Shown: piece by piece, positions 8,487 through 16,830 of the stretch
Numbering within the stretch: the first letter of the stretch is position 1
Layout of the letters: each line of letters opens with the position of its first letter
NCBI GenBank assembly: GCA_963739045.1
Contig: CAVTYY010000001.1
Coordinates: forward strand, 1,062,932 to 1,126,931
Direction: 5' to 3'
Length of the DNA: 64,000 nt
Origin: Halobacillus_B sp963739045
GTDB taxonomy: Bacteria > Bacillota > Bacilli > Bacillales > Halobacillaceae
The notes under the pieces: generated by a model
The model's database searches: none
Seen by the model: the letters and a program-made list of their open reading frames with translations, nothing else
What the model was told of the DNA's origin: nothing
Program-made: the position numbers and the translations under genes

Positions 8487-9038
8487 ATGCAATCCTTTTT
8501 TGTGGAAGAAATCACATCCTTATTGTTGCTGTCATTTGCACTGGGAATGGACGCATTTTCTGTAGCTCTAGGGATGGGGATGCAGGCGGTGCGGTTAAAA
8601 CATGCATTCTGGGCGGGAATCACCGTAGGAATATTTCATATGATTATGCCGGGGCTGGGGATGGAATTAGGCCACTGGCTGTCTGGAAACGTCAGTACTT
8701 GGGCGGCACTCGCTGGAGGAATTCTCCTCTTTGGATTAGGCATCTACACCATTTTTGCCTCCATAGCAGAAAAGCATTCGACTGCTTATACCATTACCGG
8801 CGCAGGATTATGGTTATTTTCCCTAAGTGTGAGCATTGATAGCTTTCCCGTCGGATTTACGCTCGGGCTCCGTCATACGGCCGTGTTTCTTTCGATTCTA
8901 ACATTCGGAATGATGAGTATGGTGCTGACATGGGCAGGGTTCATTGTCGGAAGAAGAGCAGGGCGCCTGCTTGGGACTTACAGCGAACTCTTAGGAGGCA
9001 GTATTCTCTGTGTGCTCGGTCTATACTCCATTTTTTGA
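8487..9038 (+). CDS. mntP: Manganese efflux pump MntP
   Basis: A 183-residue inner-membrane exporter of Mn(II), the YwlD protein of B. subtilis. Six transmembrane helices in two DUF204 repeats can be seen, with the conserved acidic motifs FALGMDAFSVALGMG near residue 16 and SVSIDSFPVGFTLG near 113. GGAGGAGG lies 9 bases before ATG 8487. No Mn-responsive riboswitch fits in the 60-base gap upstream, so it is probably co-transcribed with ywlC. Confidence 0.95.
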   Translation: MQSFFVEEITSLLLLSFALGMDAFSVALGMGMQAVRLKHAFWAGITVGIFHMIMPGLGMELGHWLSGNVSTWAALAGGILLFGLGIYTIFASIAEKHSTAYTITGAGLWLFSLSVSIDSFPVGFTLGLRHTAVFLSILTFGMMSMVLTWAGFIVGRRAGRLLGTYSELLGGSILCVLGLYSIF

Positions 9039-9107
9039 CATAATTTTCACTAGTCCATGACCCTATGGTATGATAGGGGAAAAGATTGTTCGCAAGGGGG
9101 GGATAGT

Positions 9108-9722
9108 ATGAACATCTTATTTGTGTGCACAGGCAATACCTGTCGAAGTCCAATGGCAGAAGTCCTGTTAAAGTCTAAAAGCACAGATATTGGCGTCAAG
9201 TCGGCCGGTATATTTGCAGGCGTCGGCCAGCCGATGACGGAGCACTCCGTAACTGTGCTGCAGGAAATGAATCTTGCTGCTGATCACCAATCCAAACCGG
9301 TGGATGAAAATCTCTTAACCTGGTCTGATCTCGTCCTGACGATGACAGATAAACATAAAGAGACACTCTCCATCCAATACCCGCATCATGAGGATAAGTT
9401 CTTTACCTTAAAGGAATACGTTCTTATAAATGAGGAACAGTGGAGCAGCCTGAAGAAATTGTATTCCGATTTTGAAGAAAAACGCATTCATTTATTAAAT
9501 GCAGCTGATGCTAATTTATCCGAACGAGAATTAGAAGCTAAACTACGCAAAGAACTTGAGGCGGATATCCGTCAGATTGAGCAAGCTGAAAGTCATATCC
9601 CAAACTTAAACATCATTGATCCTTTTGGCGCGAACTTATCCGTATATCGTCAAACGCGTGATGAAATTGAGAAACATATTGATCTCCTCATCAAAAAACT
9701 TGGAGGTACTCTCAAAAGGTAA
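9108..9722 (+). CDS. ywlE: Protein arginine phosphatase YwlE with an extra helical insertion
   Basis: YwlE removes phosphate from phosphoarginine, opposing the McsB kinase and ClpCP targeting. The phosphatase loop CTGNTCRS spans residues 7-14, with Cys7, Thr11 (the residue linked to arginine-phosphate specificity) and Arg13, and the acid Asp171 sits in DPFG. The protein is 204 residues against about 150 in B. subtilis: roughly residues 106-168, charged and probably helical or coiled coil, lie between the LKEYV block and DPFG where B. subtilis has a few residues. TATGAT at 9069 preceded by TGG could be an extended -10. A ggggGGAT site precedes ATG 9108. Confidence 0.93.
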   Translation: MNILFVCTGNTCRSPMAEVLLKSKSTDIGVKSAGIFAGVGQPMTEHSVTVLQEMNLAADHQSKPVDENLLTWSDLVLTMTDKHKETLSIQYPHHEDKFFTLKEYVLINEEQWSSLKKLYSDFEEKRIHLLNAADANLSERELEAKLRKELEADIRQIEQAESHIPNLNIIDPFGANLSVYRQTRDEIEKHIDLLIKKLGGTLKR

Positions 9723-9774
9723 ACCTTTCCGGGACGGTTTGGCGACAGAATTTCCGTCCTTATACATAACTCGT

Positions 9775-9814
9775 AAAAGCGCAAATGCCTGGTTGGGGTG
9801 TTGGCGCTTTTTTT
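9775..9814 (+). terminator. Terminator after ywlE
   Basis: AAAAGCGC and GCGCTTTTTTT pair around a 21-base loop and end in a T tract. Confidence 0.7.
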
Positions 9815-9836
9815 GTCTGGCATCTATTCTTCCTGG

Positions 9837-10260
9837 GCGTATCTTTCCGCCGCTTGTCTTATGCTTGTCGGGTCTCCCCGGGCACTTCCGCTTTTCATTG
9901 TCTAGCTGCAGCGCCTAGCCGCTCGAGACATAAGCAATCCCATTCTGTGGCAAAGAACGCCACGTCATGGTTTTGCTTATGCTTGTCGCGGCTGACCGAG
10001 GCGCTTCCGCTTTTCATTGTCCAGCTGCAGCGCCCAGACCCTCGAGACATAAGTCAATCGCCTGCGAGAGGAAAAGTCGCCTCTCTCCGCCGCTTGTCTT
10101 ATGCTTGTCGGGTCTCCCCGGGCACTTCCGCTTTTCATTGTCCAGCTGCAGCTCGCAGATCCCGTCGGTTCTAAGCGATCAATCTGAAGAGGTGAAGGGC
10201 GCACCTCTGCAGCTCGCTCACTTAGCCCGAGGGATCTAAACGCTCGCTTCCGCTTTTCTT
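9837..10260. repeat. Tandem cluster of the CGCTTCCGCTTTTCATTGTC repeat family
   Basis: Three successive copies, about 120 bases apart, share CACTTCCGCTTTTCATTGTC, AGCTGCAGCGCC and CTCGAGACATAAGC. The blocks starting near 9847 and 10087 are identical over about 60 bases. Within a unit, GACATAAGCAA and TTGCTTATGCTTGTC form the arms of a hairpin. The open frames across this block are by-products of its composition and have no ribosome sites. A related cluster lies at 44.2-44.7 kb. Confidence 0.8.
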
Positions 10261-10331
10261 TTCATTGACAGGTTTGTTTTGAGGTGTCACTATAATGGTG
10301 ACTAACTGAAGATAGAGGAGTGTGTGTAGTG

Positions 10332-10772
10332 ATGAGAGTCATTCTTGCCTCTGACCACGGTGGCGTGAATTTGCGTCAGGAAGTGGCCGGTTTATTAACG
10401 GAATTAAATGTAGAGTTTGAAGACATTGGCTGTGATTGTGAAGGTTCTGTAGACTATCCGGATTACGCGATTCCAGCGGCTGAACGTGTGGCTAATGGAG
10501 AATTTGATAAAGCCATTCTGATTTGCGGGACGGGGATCGGCATGTCCATCTCTGCCAATAAGGTAAAAGGAATTCGAGCGGCGCTTGTGCATGACTTGTT
10601 TACGGCGAAAGTAACGCGTGAACATAATGATTCAAACGTTTTATGCATGGGCGAGCGCGTCATTGGACCGGGACTCGCTGTTGAAATCGCCAGAACCTGG
10701 GTGCAGACCGACTTCGAAGCCGGACGCCATGAAAAACGTGTGAACAAAATTTCCGCCTACGAAAACGAGTAA
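10332..10772 (+). CDS. rpiB: Ribose-5-phosphate isomerase B
   Basis: Interconverts ribose-5-phosphate and ribulose-5-phosphate in the pentose phosphate pathway. A 146-residue RpiB/LacAB fold: ASDHGG near residue 6, DYPDYA near 44, and the catalytic-site block CGTGIGMSISANK near 66-78 with the active cysteine, then REHNDSNVLCMGERV. ATG 10332 is chosen; GTG 10329 is nearly as well placed behind AGAGGAG. A possible promoter is TTGACA at 10265 with TATAAT at 10291, although the 20-base spacer is long. Confidence 0.95.
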   Translation: MRVILASDHGGVNLRQEVAGLLTELNVEFEDIGCDCEGSVDYPDYAIPAAERVANGEFDKAILICGTGIGMSISANKVKGIRAALVHDLFTAKVTREHNDSNVLCMGERVIGPGLAVEIARTWVQTDFEAGRHEKRVNKISAYENE

Positions 10773-10937
10773 AAAGGGAAATTATTAATATTGAAAACGG
10801 TTTTGTTATAGAAGTAGATTATTTTAGCGAACCTCTTGTTATTCGTATTCTATTATGTAGATGAGTTTAACTGGCTTGAAGAATGAACAAATGGTAATCT
10901 GCTAATCTTTGCCTTTTGGAAAATATTTCAAAGGTAT

Positions 10938-11057
10938 GGGCGGGGTGGAATGTACGAGACTCCTGTGGAAAACGGGCGATCCGAGACCCCGCAGCGTGGT
11001 TTTCGTGAGGAGGCTCGGGCGTTCGTCCACGGAAAGCGAGTACATTCCACCCCGCCC
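10938..11057. repeat. Dispersed hairpin element with perfect 18-bp arms
   Basis: GGGCGGGGTGGAATGTAC at 10938-10955 is exactly complementary to 11040-11057. The core has the family blocks GAGACTCCTGTGG, CGAGACCCCGCAG, GAGGAGGCTCGGG and GGAAAGCGAG. The remaining part of the 540-base gap between rpiB and ywlG (10773-10937 and 11058-11164) shows nothing further. Confidence 0.8.
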
Positions 11058-11164
11058 ATTAGCAAATAGAAGAGGACTCAAAAGGCAGAGCGGCCAACCT
11101 GGCGTCGCTCATTAAGACCGTAACCAGGAACCAAAATGTTCATAAAATAGTCCCATAAATTAAC

Positions 11165-11234
11165 TAGACAAATGAATAACAAACAGTTAAAATCGAACAT
11201 ACAAGATTAAAAGAATTATTAATGTTCGGATTTT
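11165..11234 (+). promoter_or_regulatory. Promoter and PurR double operator of ywlG-glyA
   Basis: TAGACA, 17 bases, TAAAAT (11165-11193) forms a vegetative promoter. Overlapping and following it are two inverted PurBoxes: AAAATCGAACAT at 11189 (two mismatches to AWWWCCGAACWWT) and, on the other strand at 11221-11233, AAATCCGAACATT, a full match. The CGAA cores are about one and a half turns apart as in B. subtilis PurR operators. glyA belongs to the PurR regulon in B. subtilis. Confidence 0.7.
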
Positions 11235-11251
11235 GGCGTTTCATCATCAAA

Positions 11252-11287
11252 AAAAGAGGAGCTTTAACCAACGGCTTCTCTTTTTTG
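11252..11287 (+). terminator. Terminator-like hairpin in the ywlG leader (possible attenuator)
   Basis: AAGAGGAGC pairs with GCTTCTCTT (one G-T pair) and six T follow. Because it lies between the PurR-controlled promoter and ywlG, it would cut the leader transcript about 85 bases from its start. Confidence 0.6.
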
Positions 11288-11311
11288 TAAAACTAAAGAG
11301 GTGTTGCAATA

Positions 11312-11890
11312 GTGGCAAATATCGAGAGCATTCAAGTCGATGTGGAAGCTGTTGTTGATCAGCTCATCCAAAGTGACGCGATCCATAACGGACTGTTTGT
11401 CGTTGGCTGTTCAACGAGTGAAATCGCTGGAAAACGAATTGGTACATCAGGGAATGAACAAATTGCTGAGGTGATTTATCAGGCCATGCAGAAGCTTTCT
11501 GCCCAGACGAATGTCGAGCTTGCTTTTCAATGCTGCGAGCATTTGAATCGTTCGCTTTTAGTAGAGCGGCCGGTGCAGGAGAAGCTTGGTTTGACCGAAG
11601 TAGCCGCGATTCCTGTGCCAACTGCAGGAGGATCCATGGCATCATACGCCTACAAGCAATTCAAAGATCCTGTCCTGGTAGAGACGATTCAAGCCTCTGC
11701 CGGAATAGATATAGGAGATACATTTATCGGCATGCATCTCAAGCGTGTCGCTGTCCCTCTCCGAATTGATCAGAAGTCTATTGGAAAAGCTCATGTTACT
11801 AGTGCGAAAACGCGTCCGCCGCTGATTGGCGGCGTAAGGGCTGTGTATGAACGCAGTCATGTGGTAGAAGAAGGGTCTTGTGATGAATAG
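11312..11890 (+). CDS. ywlG: YwlG family protein (DUF436)
   Basis: A 192-residue protein of the conserved YwlG/TIGR01440 family; the biochemical role is unknown. Recognisable blocks are VVGCSTSEIAGKRIGTSGN near residue 30-48 and AFQCCEHLNRSLLVER near 70-85 with paired cysteines, and the GGSMASYAY loop near 107. GTG 11312 with AAGAGGTG 7-8 bases upstream. It lies 21 bases before glyA and is very probably in its operon, under the PurR-type operator. Length is slightly above the B. subtilis homologue. Confidence 0.9.
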   Translation: MANIESIQVDVEAVVDQLIQSDAIHNGLFVVGCSTSEIAGKRIGTSGNEQIAEVIYQAMQKLSAQTNVELAFQCCEHLNRSLLVERPVQEKLGLTEVAAIPVPTAGGSMASYAYKQFKDPVLVETIQASAGIDIGDTFIGMHLKRVAVPLRIDQKSIGKAHVTSAKTRPPLIGGVRAVYERSHVVEEGSCDE

Positions 11891-11911
11891 GAATCGAAAG
11901 GGGAACTAAAG

Positions 11912-13168
11912 ATGGATCATTTGAAACAAGCAGATGCAGAAATTCTTGCCGCAATTCAAGAGGAGAAAAACCGCCAGCAGAACAATATCGAATTAATTGC
12001 TTCAGAAAACTTCGTATCAGAGGCTGTTATGGAAACGATGGGCTCTGTACTGACGAATAAATATGCGGAAGGTTATCCTGGCCGCCGCTATTATGGTGGC
12101 TGTGAACATGTAGATGTGGTGGAGAATCTTGCGAGAGACCGTGCGAAACAATTATTTGGTGCCGAACACGTAAACGTTCAGCCTCACTCTGGAGCTCAGG
12201 CGAATATGGCCGTATACTTCACGATTCTTGAGCCTGGTGATAAAGTGCTCGGAATGAATCTGAACCACGGTGGACACCTTACCCACGGCAGTCCGGTTAA
12301 CTTCAGCGGTACGCTTTATAATTTTGAAGATTATGGAGTCGACAAAGATTCAGAGCTGATCGATTATGATGAAATTCTGAAAATTGCTAAAGAAGTGCAG
12401 CCGAAACTGATCGTTGCGGGTGCTAGTGCTTACCCTCGTGAAATTGATTTTGCGAAATTCCGTGAAATCGCTGATGAGGTGGGAGCTTATTTGATGGTGG
12501 ATATGGCGCACATCGCAGGCTTAGTTGCTTCCGGTCTGCATCCGAATCCAGTTCCCCACGCTCAATTCGTGACCACGACCACGCACAAAACACTTCGCGG
12601 ACCTCGCGGAGGCATGATTCTTTGTGAAGAGCAGTTTGCTAAGAAAATTGATAAATCTGTCTTCCCAGGCATGCAGGGCGGACCATTAATGCATATTATC
12701 GCTGCCAAAGCTGTCTCCTTCAAGGAAGCTTTAGCACCTGAATTTAAGCAGTATTCCCGTCAAGTGATTGCCAATGCTAAGAAACTAGCGGAAACGCTCG
12801 TCAACCACGGTGTGCGCGTTGTTTCCGGCGGTACTGACAACCACCTGCTGCTCGTCGACCTCAGAGAAACAGGTCTGACAGGGAAAGTAGCAGAGAAAGC
12901 ACTCGATAAAATCGGCATTACTACGAATAAAAATACGGTTCCTTTTGATCCAGAAGGTCCTTTCACAACAAGTGGAGTTCGTATCGGTTCAGCGGCTGTG
13001 ACTTCCCGCGGCTTTAAAGAAGCGGAAATGGAAGAAATCGGCAAGCTGATCGCCTTTACCCTTGAAAATCATGAAGATGATGAAAAAATGAAACAAGCAG
13101 CTGAACGTGTACAGAAGTTAACTTCTCGTTTTCCTATGTACCAAACAGCGACTTACTCTTCTTTATAA
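11912..13168 (+). CDS. glyA: Serine hydroxymethyltransferase
   Basis: PLP enzyme that converts serine and tetrahydrofolate to glycine and 5,10-methylene-THF, the main one-carbon source for purine and thymidylate synthesis. The 418-residue sequence carries ELIASENFVS near 24, KYAEGYPGRRYYGGCE near 50, MVDMAHIAGL near 196 and the PLP lysine K226 in TTTTHKTLRGPRGG. GGGGAAC ribosome site before ATG 11912. Ends in a terminator at 13177. The PurR operator upstream fits its role in purine supply. Confidence 0.98.
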   Translation: MDHLKQADAEILAAIQEEKNRQQNNIELIASENFVSEAVMETMGSVLTNKYAEGYPGRRYYGGCEHVDVVENLARDRAKQLFGAEHVNVQPHSGAQANMAVYFTILEPGDKVLGMNLNHGGHLTHGSPVNFSGTLYNFEDYGVDKDSELIDYDEILKIAKEVQPKLIVAGASAYPREIDFAKFREIADEVGAYLMVDMAHIAGLVASGLHPNPVPHAQFVTTTTHKTLRGPRGGMILCEEQFAKKIDKSVFPGMQGGPLMHIIAAKAVSFKEALAPEFKQYSRQVIANAKKLAETLVNHGVRVVSGGTDNHLLLVDLRETGLTGKVAEKALDKIGITTNKNTVPFDPEGPFTTSGVRIGSAAVTSRGFKEAEMEEIGKLIAFTLENHEDDEKMKQAAERVQKLTSRFPMYQTATYSSL

Positions 13169-13176
13169 ACAGATGG

Positions 13177-13210
13177 AAAGCCACTAGCAGGAAAGCTGGT
13201 GGCTTTCTTT
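13177..13210 (+). terminator. Terminator of the ywlG-glyA operon
   Basis: AAAGCCACTAGC pairs with GCTGGTGGCTTT, followed by CTTTTAT. Confidence 0.85.
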
Positions 13211-13249
13211 TATATGAAATAGGAAATCCTTCCCACTCTGATATAAGGG

Positions 13250-13278
13250 TTGTTTCCTGGTCGTTTTTTCAGTACAAT
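13250..13278 (+). promoter_or_regulatory. Promoter of upp
   Basis: TTGTTT, 17 bases, TACAAT lies 37 bases before the upp start codon, downstream of the glyA terminator. Confidence 0.6.
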
Positions 13279-13314
13279 TTAAAGGATGTAAATTAACAGA
13301 AGGAGTGATCGGCA

Positions 13315-13947
13315 ATGGGAAAATTGTACGTTCTGGATCATCCGCTAATCCAACACAAACTGACTTACATACGTAAGACCGAAACGGGCACGAAAGATTT
13401 CCGTGAGTTAGTTGACGAAGTAGCTGCCCTGATGGCATTTGAAATTACCCGTGACTTGCCTCTTGAGGAAGTTGAAATTGACACTCCCGTCGTTTCCAAT
13501 GCAAAGGCAAAAGTTCTAACTGGAAAGAAAATTGGGCTCGTGCCAATTCTGCGTGCAGGTCTTGGGATGGTCGATGGCATTGTGCAGTTGATTCCTGCTG
13601 CGAAGATCGGTCACGTCGGACTTTATCGTGATCCGGAAACATTGAAGCCTGTTGAATATTACGTGAAGCTTCCAAGTGATATAGAAGAACGTGAATTGAT
13701 AGTTATTGATCCAATGCTTGCGACCGGCGGATCTGCCAATGAAGCGATTGAATCATTGAAGAAACGCGGCGCGCGTCAAATTCGTCTTATGTGCCTGGTA
13801 GCTGCTCCAGAAGGTGTGGAAGCTGTTCAGAAAGCACACCCTGACGTAGACATCTATTTAGCCGCCATGGATGAAAAATTAAATGAAAAAGGCTATATCG
13901 TTCCAGGTCTCGGCGACGCCGGCGATCGCTTGTACGGTACAAAATAA
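13315..13947 (+). CDS. upp: Uracil phosphoribosyltransferase
   Basis: Salvages uracil to UMP using PRPP. A 210-residue type I phosphoribosyltransferase with the PRPP-binding loop VIDPMLATGGSANEA near residues 130-144, PILRAGLGM near 78-86 and the C-terminal GDAGDRLYGTK. AGAAGGAGTG lies about 7 bases before ATG 13315. It is flanked by its own promoter and a terminator at 13986 and so is monocistronic, and it directly precedes the repeat-rich gap before the protease gene. Confidence 0.97.
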   Translation: MGKLYVLDHPLIQHKLTYIRKTETGTKDFRELVDEVAALMAFEITRDLPLEEVEIDTPVVSNAKAKVLTGKKIGLVPILRAGLGMVDGIVQLIPAAKIGHVGLYRDPETLKPVEYYVKLPSDIEERELIVIDPMLATGGSANEAIESLKKRGARQIRLMCLVAAPEGVEAVQKAHPDVDIYLAAMDEKLNEKGYIVPGLGDAGDRLYGTK

Positions 13948-13985
13948 AGTCATGAACAGGGGAATCTGCAAACGTGGGTTCTTAC

Positions 13986-14018
13986 AAGGTGTCGAGATTA
14001 TATCTCGGCACCTTTTTT
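13986..14018 (+). terminator. Terminator of upp
   Basis: AAGGTGTCGAGAT pairs with ATCTCGGCACCT across a 4-base loop, followed by six T. Confidence 0.9.
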
Positions 14019-14173
14019 CATGTGAAGAATTTCCGTTGACTTGCAGCTCCACAATCAAAGACTACTCTGTGCTTAGCTTTCAATAATAAAGGGGATTCCA
14101 TAATAATCGATTTCGGATAAAAAGGAGGTTATGTGTGGAGAAAAGGGGAGATAGAAGTCTTTTAGTAATGATT

Positions 14174-14375
14174 GAATCCGAACGATAGAAGATATGATTC
14201 CATCTTCGTTCTGATTTTTTGTCTTGTATGAATGAAAAGATATCAACCATTCCAGCGTAGGAAATACATGGAGACTTCTGCGGGAGGAAGGCATAGGTTT
14301 GACCCCGCAGTGCGAAAGCACGAGGAGGCAAACCAGCCGCCCGCGAAAAGCGGAATGTATTTCCGGAGCGGCCAT
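14174..14375. repeat. Composite intergenic repeat: AATCCGAACGA hairpin plus long hairpin element
   Basis: Part one (14174-14221) is a hairpin-terminator, AATCCGAACGA against TCGTTCTGATTTTTT. Part two (14245-14375) has arms GGAAATACAT (14260) and ATGTATTTCC (14355) around the core blocks seen in the dispersed hairpin family (GAGACTTCTGCGGGAGG, GACCCCGCAG, GAGGAGGC). The same two-part order recurs at 16660 and 30738, where part two has lost its core. Confidence 0.7.
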
Positions 14376-14470
14376 TTGTGCTTAACCCCTTCTCTTGATG
14401 GTAAAAGAAACCAAAATAGTATAGGAAGCTTTTATATATGCACACTAAAGCAAAAAAGGAGCTTCCACTT

Positions 14471-16636
14471 ATGCGGCGATTGACATTTCTTTTGCTCGGA
14501 ACAGCGCTGGTTTTCTTGTTATTAACCGGCTTTAAGCCTGACGAAGACCAGACGATCATCATTGAATTAGACGAAAATCCTGCCGAGTTTGTAAAACAAG
14601 CGAAGCTCAGACTGCCGCGTCTGGAGATCGTAGCGGAATACGATACGATTTTTAACGGAGTGGCGGTGAAGGGCACAGCGCGGGAACTGGAGAAAATCGC
14701 CCGTCTGGATACCGTCGTGAATCAATATCCGGTGCATACGTACAAGGCCCTTTTTGAGAAATCGGATCCTCAAACAACGGAAAAAATCCGCAAAACCGCG
14801 AATCTTCCTTTTACCGGGAAAGGGGTTAAAGTCGGCGTCATTGATACGGGTATTGACTACCATCACCCTGATTTGCAGGCTAATTATAAGGGCGGGTTTG
14901 ACCTCGTGGATTTTGACGACGATCCTATGGAAACAGAAGGGGAAGGCGCCACCGACCACGGTACGCACGTTGCGGGAATTATTGCTGCCGATGGAAAAAT
15001 GAAGGGCATAGCGCCTGATGCGGACATTTATGCGTACCGGGCACTGGGACCTGGCGGGGCGGGGAGCTCTGTGCAGGTAATCGCAGCGATTGAAGAAGCC
15101 GTAAAGGACGGCATGGATGTGATCAATTTGTCGCTCGGCAACGACGTCAACGGTCCCGATTGGCCAACGAGCAAAGCGGTCAATAAAGCGATTGAATTAG
15201 GCGTGGTTGTGGTGGTGGCAGCAGGTAATTCTGGACCGGACACGTGGACCGTGGGATCGCCGGCCACTTCTCCCGATGCCATTACCGTCGGTGCTTCGGC
15301 GCGGCCATCCGAGGCGTCCGTTTTAACCGTTCCGGGCGAGGACCGGCAGATTTCCCTCCTTCCGCTGCAGAACTCTGCCGCATGGAATCTTGGCAAGAAG
15401 TTTCCGCTCATGGATGGCGGAAACGGGGAAGCACCGTTGTCCATGGCGACAGGTAAGATCGTGCTGATGGAACGCGGCGTGGTCCCTTTTTCAAAAAAAG
15501 CTTTAAAGGCATATCGACGCGGAGCTAAAGCCTTGATTATTTATAATAATGAAAAAGGCGCCTTCCAGGGTTCACTTGAAGGCTTGAAGCTTCCCATTCC
15601 GGTTGTATCGATTACCAAGGAAGAGGGGGAATGGCTCAAGCGGAAAGCAATCGAGGAAAACCAGTGGGTGGAAACACGCCAGGAGAAGGTGGATCAGTCG
15701 CTTGCTCCGTTCAGCTCCCGGGGGCCGGTCACGACAAGCTGGGCGATCAAACCCGACATTCTAGCGCCTGGAGTCGACATCTTCAGCACCGTTCCTGGAG
15801 GCTATAAAGCACTGAGCGGTACGAGTATGGCTTCTCCGCATGTGGCAGGAGTGGCGGCATTAATCAAAGAGGCGCATCCGGACTGGACACCGGCAGAAAT
15901 CAAGACCTCATTGATGAGTACCGCGGACCTGATCAAAAATAAACAAGATGAACCGTATGTGCCGACTGAACAGGGAGCGGGATACATTGACCCGGAAGAA
16001 GCGATTCACCCGAAGCTCTGGATATCACCGGGCTCGCTTCGGTTGGGGAAATTAGAGGAGAAAAAATTCCTGCATGCAAACTCGGTCATAACCTTAACCA
16101 ATACAGATCATCAAACGAAAACTTTCCACTTTCTTGTCCCTGACGAAGATCGCGGAGTATCCTGGTCAATGCCGTCATCCGTCACTCTCGCTCCGAATCA
16201 GTCGGAGAAAGTAAAGGTTGAGGCGAGTTTATCGAAAGCCTTTTTATCAGAAGGAATACATCAAGGGTATGTGAAAATCGAAGGACCAGATGAAACCTAC
16301 TCGCTTCCCTATTTATTTATGAATGAAGGCGACGATTACGCGAAGATCTCCGGGTTCGAGCTTTTTCAGGACTGGGAAACGTCGAAGGATCTCTCCTATC
16401 GCTTCTACTTAACGGAAGATGCCGAAGAGGTTACTGTTGATCTTTACCGGGCGGGAACGATGTTGTCCATTGGCAGGCTGTTCTCGATCAGTAAACCGAG
16501 CGCAGGCACGGTAGAAGGTGAAGCAGATGTCCGGCTGCCGGATCTCGCAGGTCCATATGTGGCGGTGGTTACTGTGGAAAGGAACGACCAGACAAACAGC
16601 TACCCATTCCCGGTAATGTTTCAATCACCGAAATGA
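14471..16636 (+). CDS. Secreted subtilisin-family serine protease, Vpr-like
   Basis: A 721-residue S8 protease for export. Signal/anchor segment at residues 4-20, then an I9-type propeptide to about 100 and the catalytic domain with Asp125 (GVIDTGIDYHHPD), His163 (DHGTHVAGI), oxyanion Asn253 (AAGNSGP) and Ser452 (SGTSMASPHVAG). A PA-like domain is inserted between Asn and Ser at about 290-405, as in Vpr, and a beta-rich C-terminal domain follows from about 510. ATG 14471 has AAGGAG 9 bases before; an upstream ATG at 14438 is less likely. No sorting signal at the C-terminus, so it is probably released. Confidence 0.93.
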   Translation: MRRLTFLLLGTALVFLLLTGFKPDEDQTIIIELDENPAEFVKQAKLRLPRLEIVAEYDTIFNGVAVKGTARELEKIARLDTVVNQYPVHTYKALFEKSDPQTTEKIRKTANLPFTGKGVKVGVIDTGIDYHHPDLQANYKGGFDLVDFDDDPMETEGEGATDHGTHVAGIIAADGKMKGIAPDADIYAYRALGPGGAGSSVQVIAAIEEAVKDGMDVINLSLGNDVNGPDWPTSKAVNKAIELGVVVVVAAGNSGPDTWTVGSPATSPDAITVGASARPSEASVLTVPGEDRQISLLPLQNSAAWNLGKKFPLMDGGNGEAPLSMATGKIVLMERGVVPFSKKALKAYRRGAKALIIYNNEKGAFQGSLEGLKLPIPVVSITKEEGEWLKRKAIEENQWVETRQEKVDQSLAPFSSRGPVTTSWAIKPDILAPGVDIFSTVPGGYKALSGTSMASPHVAGVAALIKEAHPDWTPAEIKTSLMSTADLIKNKQDEPYVPTEQGAGYIDPEEAIHPKLWISPGSLRLGKLEEKKFLHANSVITLTNTDHQTKTFHFLVPDEDRGVSWSMPSSVTLAPNQSEKVKVEASLSKAFLSEGIHQGYVKIEGPDETYSLPYLFMNEGDDYAKISGFELFQDWETSKDLSYRFYLTEDAEEVTVDLYRAGTMLSIGRLFSISKPSAGTVEGEADVRLPDLAGPYVAVVTVERNDQTNSYPFPVMFQSPK

Positions 16637-16659
16637 TGCAAGTTCTATAGCAGTTATTT

Positions 16660-16830
16660 AATCCGAACGACGATGAATGGTGAACATCTTCGTTCGGATT
16701 TTTTATGCATGAGGCAAGTATGTTAGAGTTCCTAGAGCACTGCTTTTTCTCAACCGATAAATGAAGGAGAATGAAAGGAAAACGAAGCAGCCATTCCAGC
16801 GGAGAGAATTTCCGAAGCGGTGGTCCAGAG
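16660..16830. repeat. Composite repeat, second copy, with core deleted
   Basis: AATCCGAACGA at 16660 and TCGTTCGGATTTTTT at 16690 form the first hairpin and also serve as the terminator of the protease gene. At 16785-16830 the second part is reduced to CCATTCCAGCGGAGAGAA joined to TTTCCGAAGCGG, the two ends of the long copy at 14245 without the roughly 90-base core. Confidence 0.65.

Noticed and set aside
9785..10239. Overlapping open frames in the repeat cluster
   Set aside because: Repeat-derived composition, no ribosome sites, frames present on both strands.
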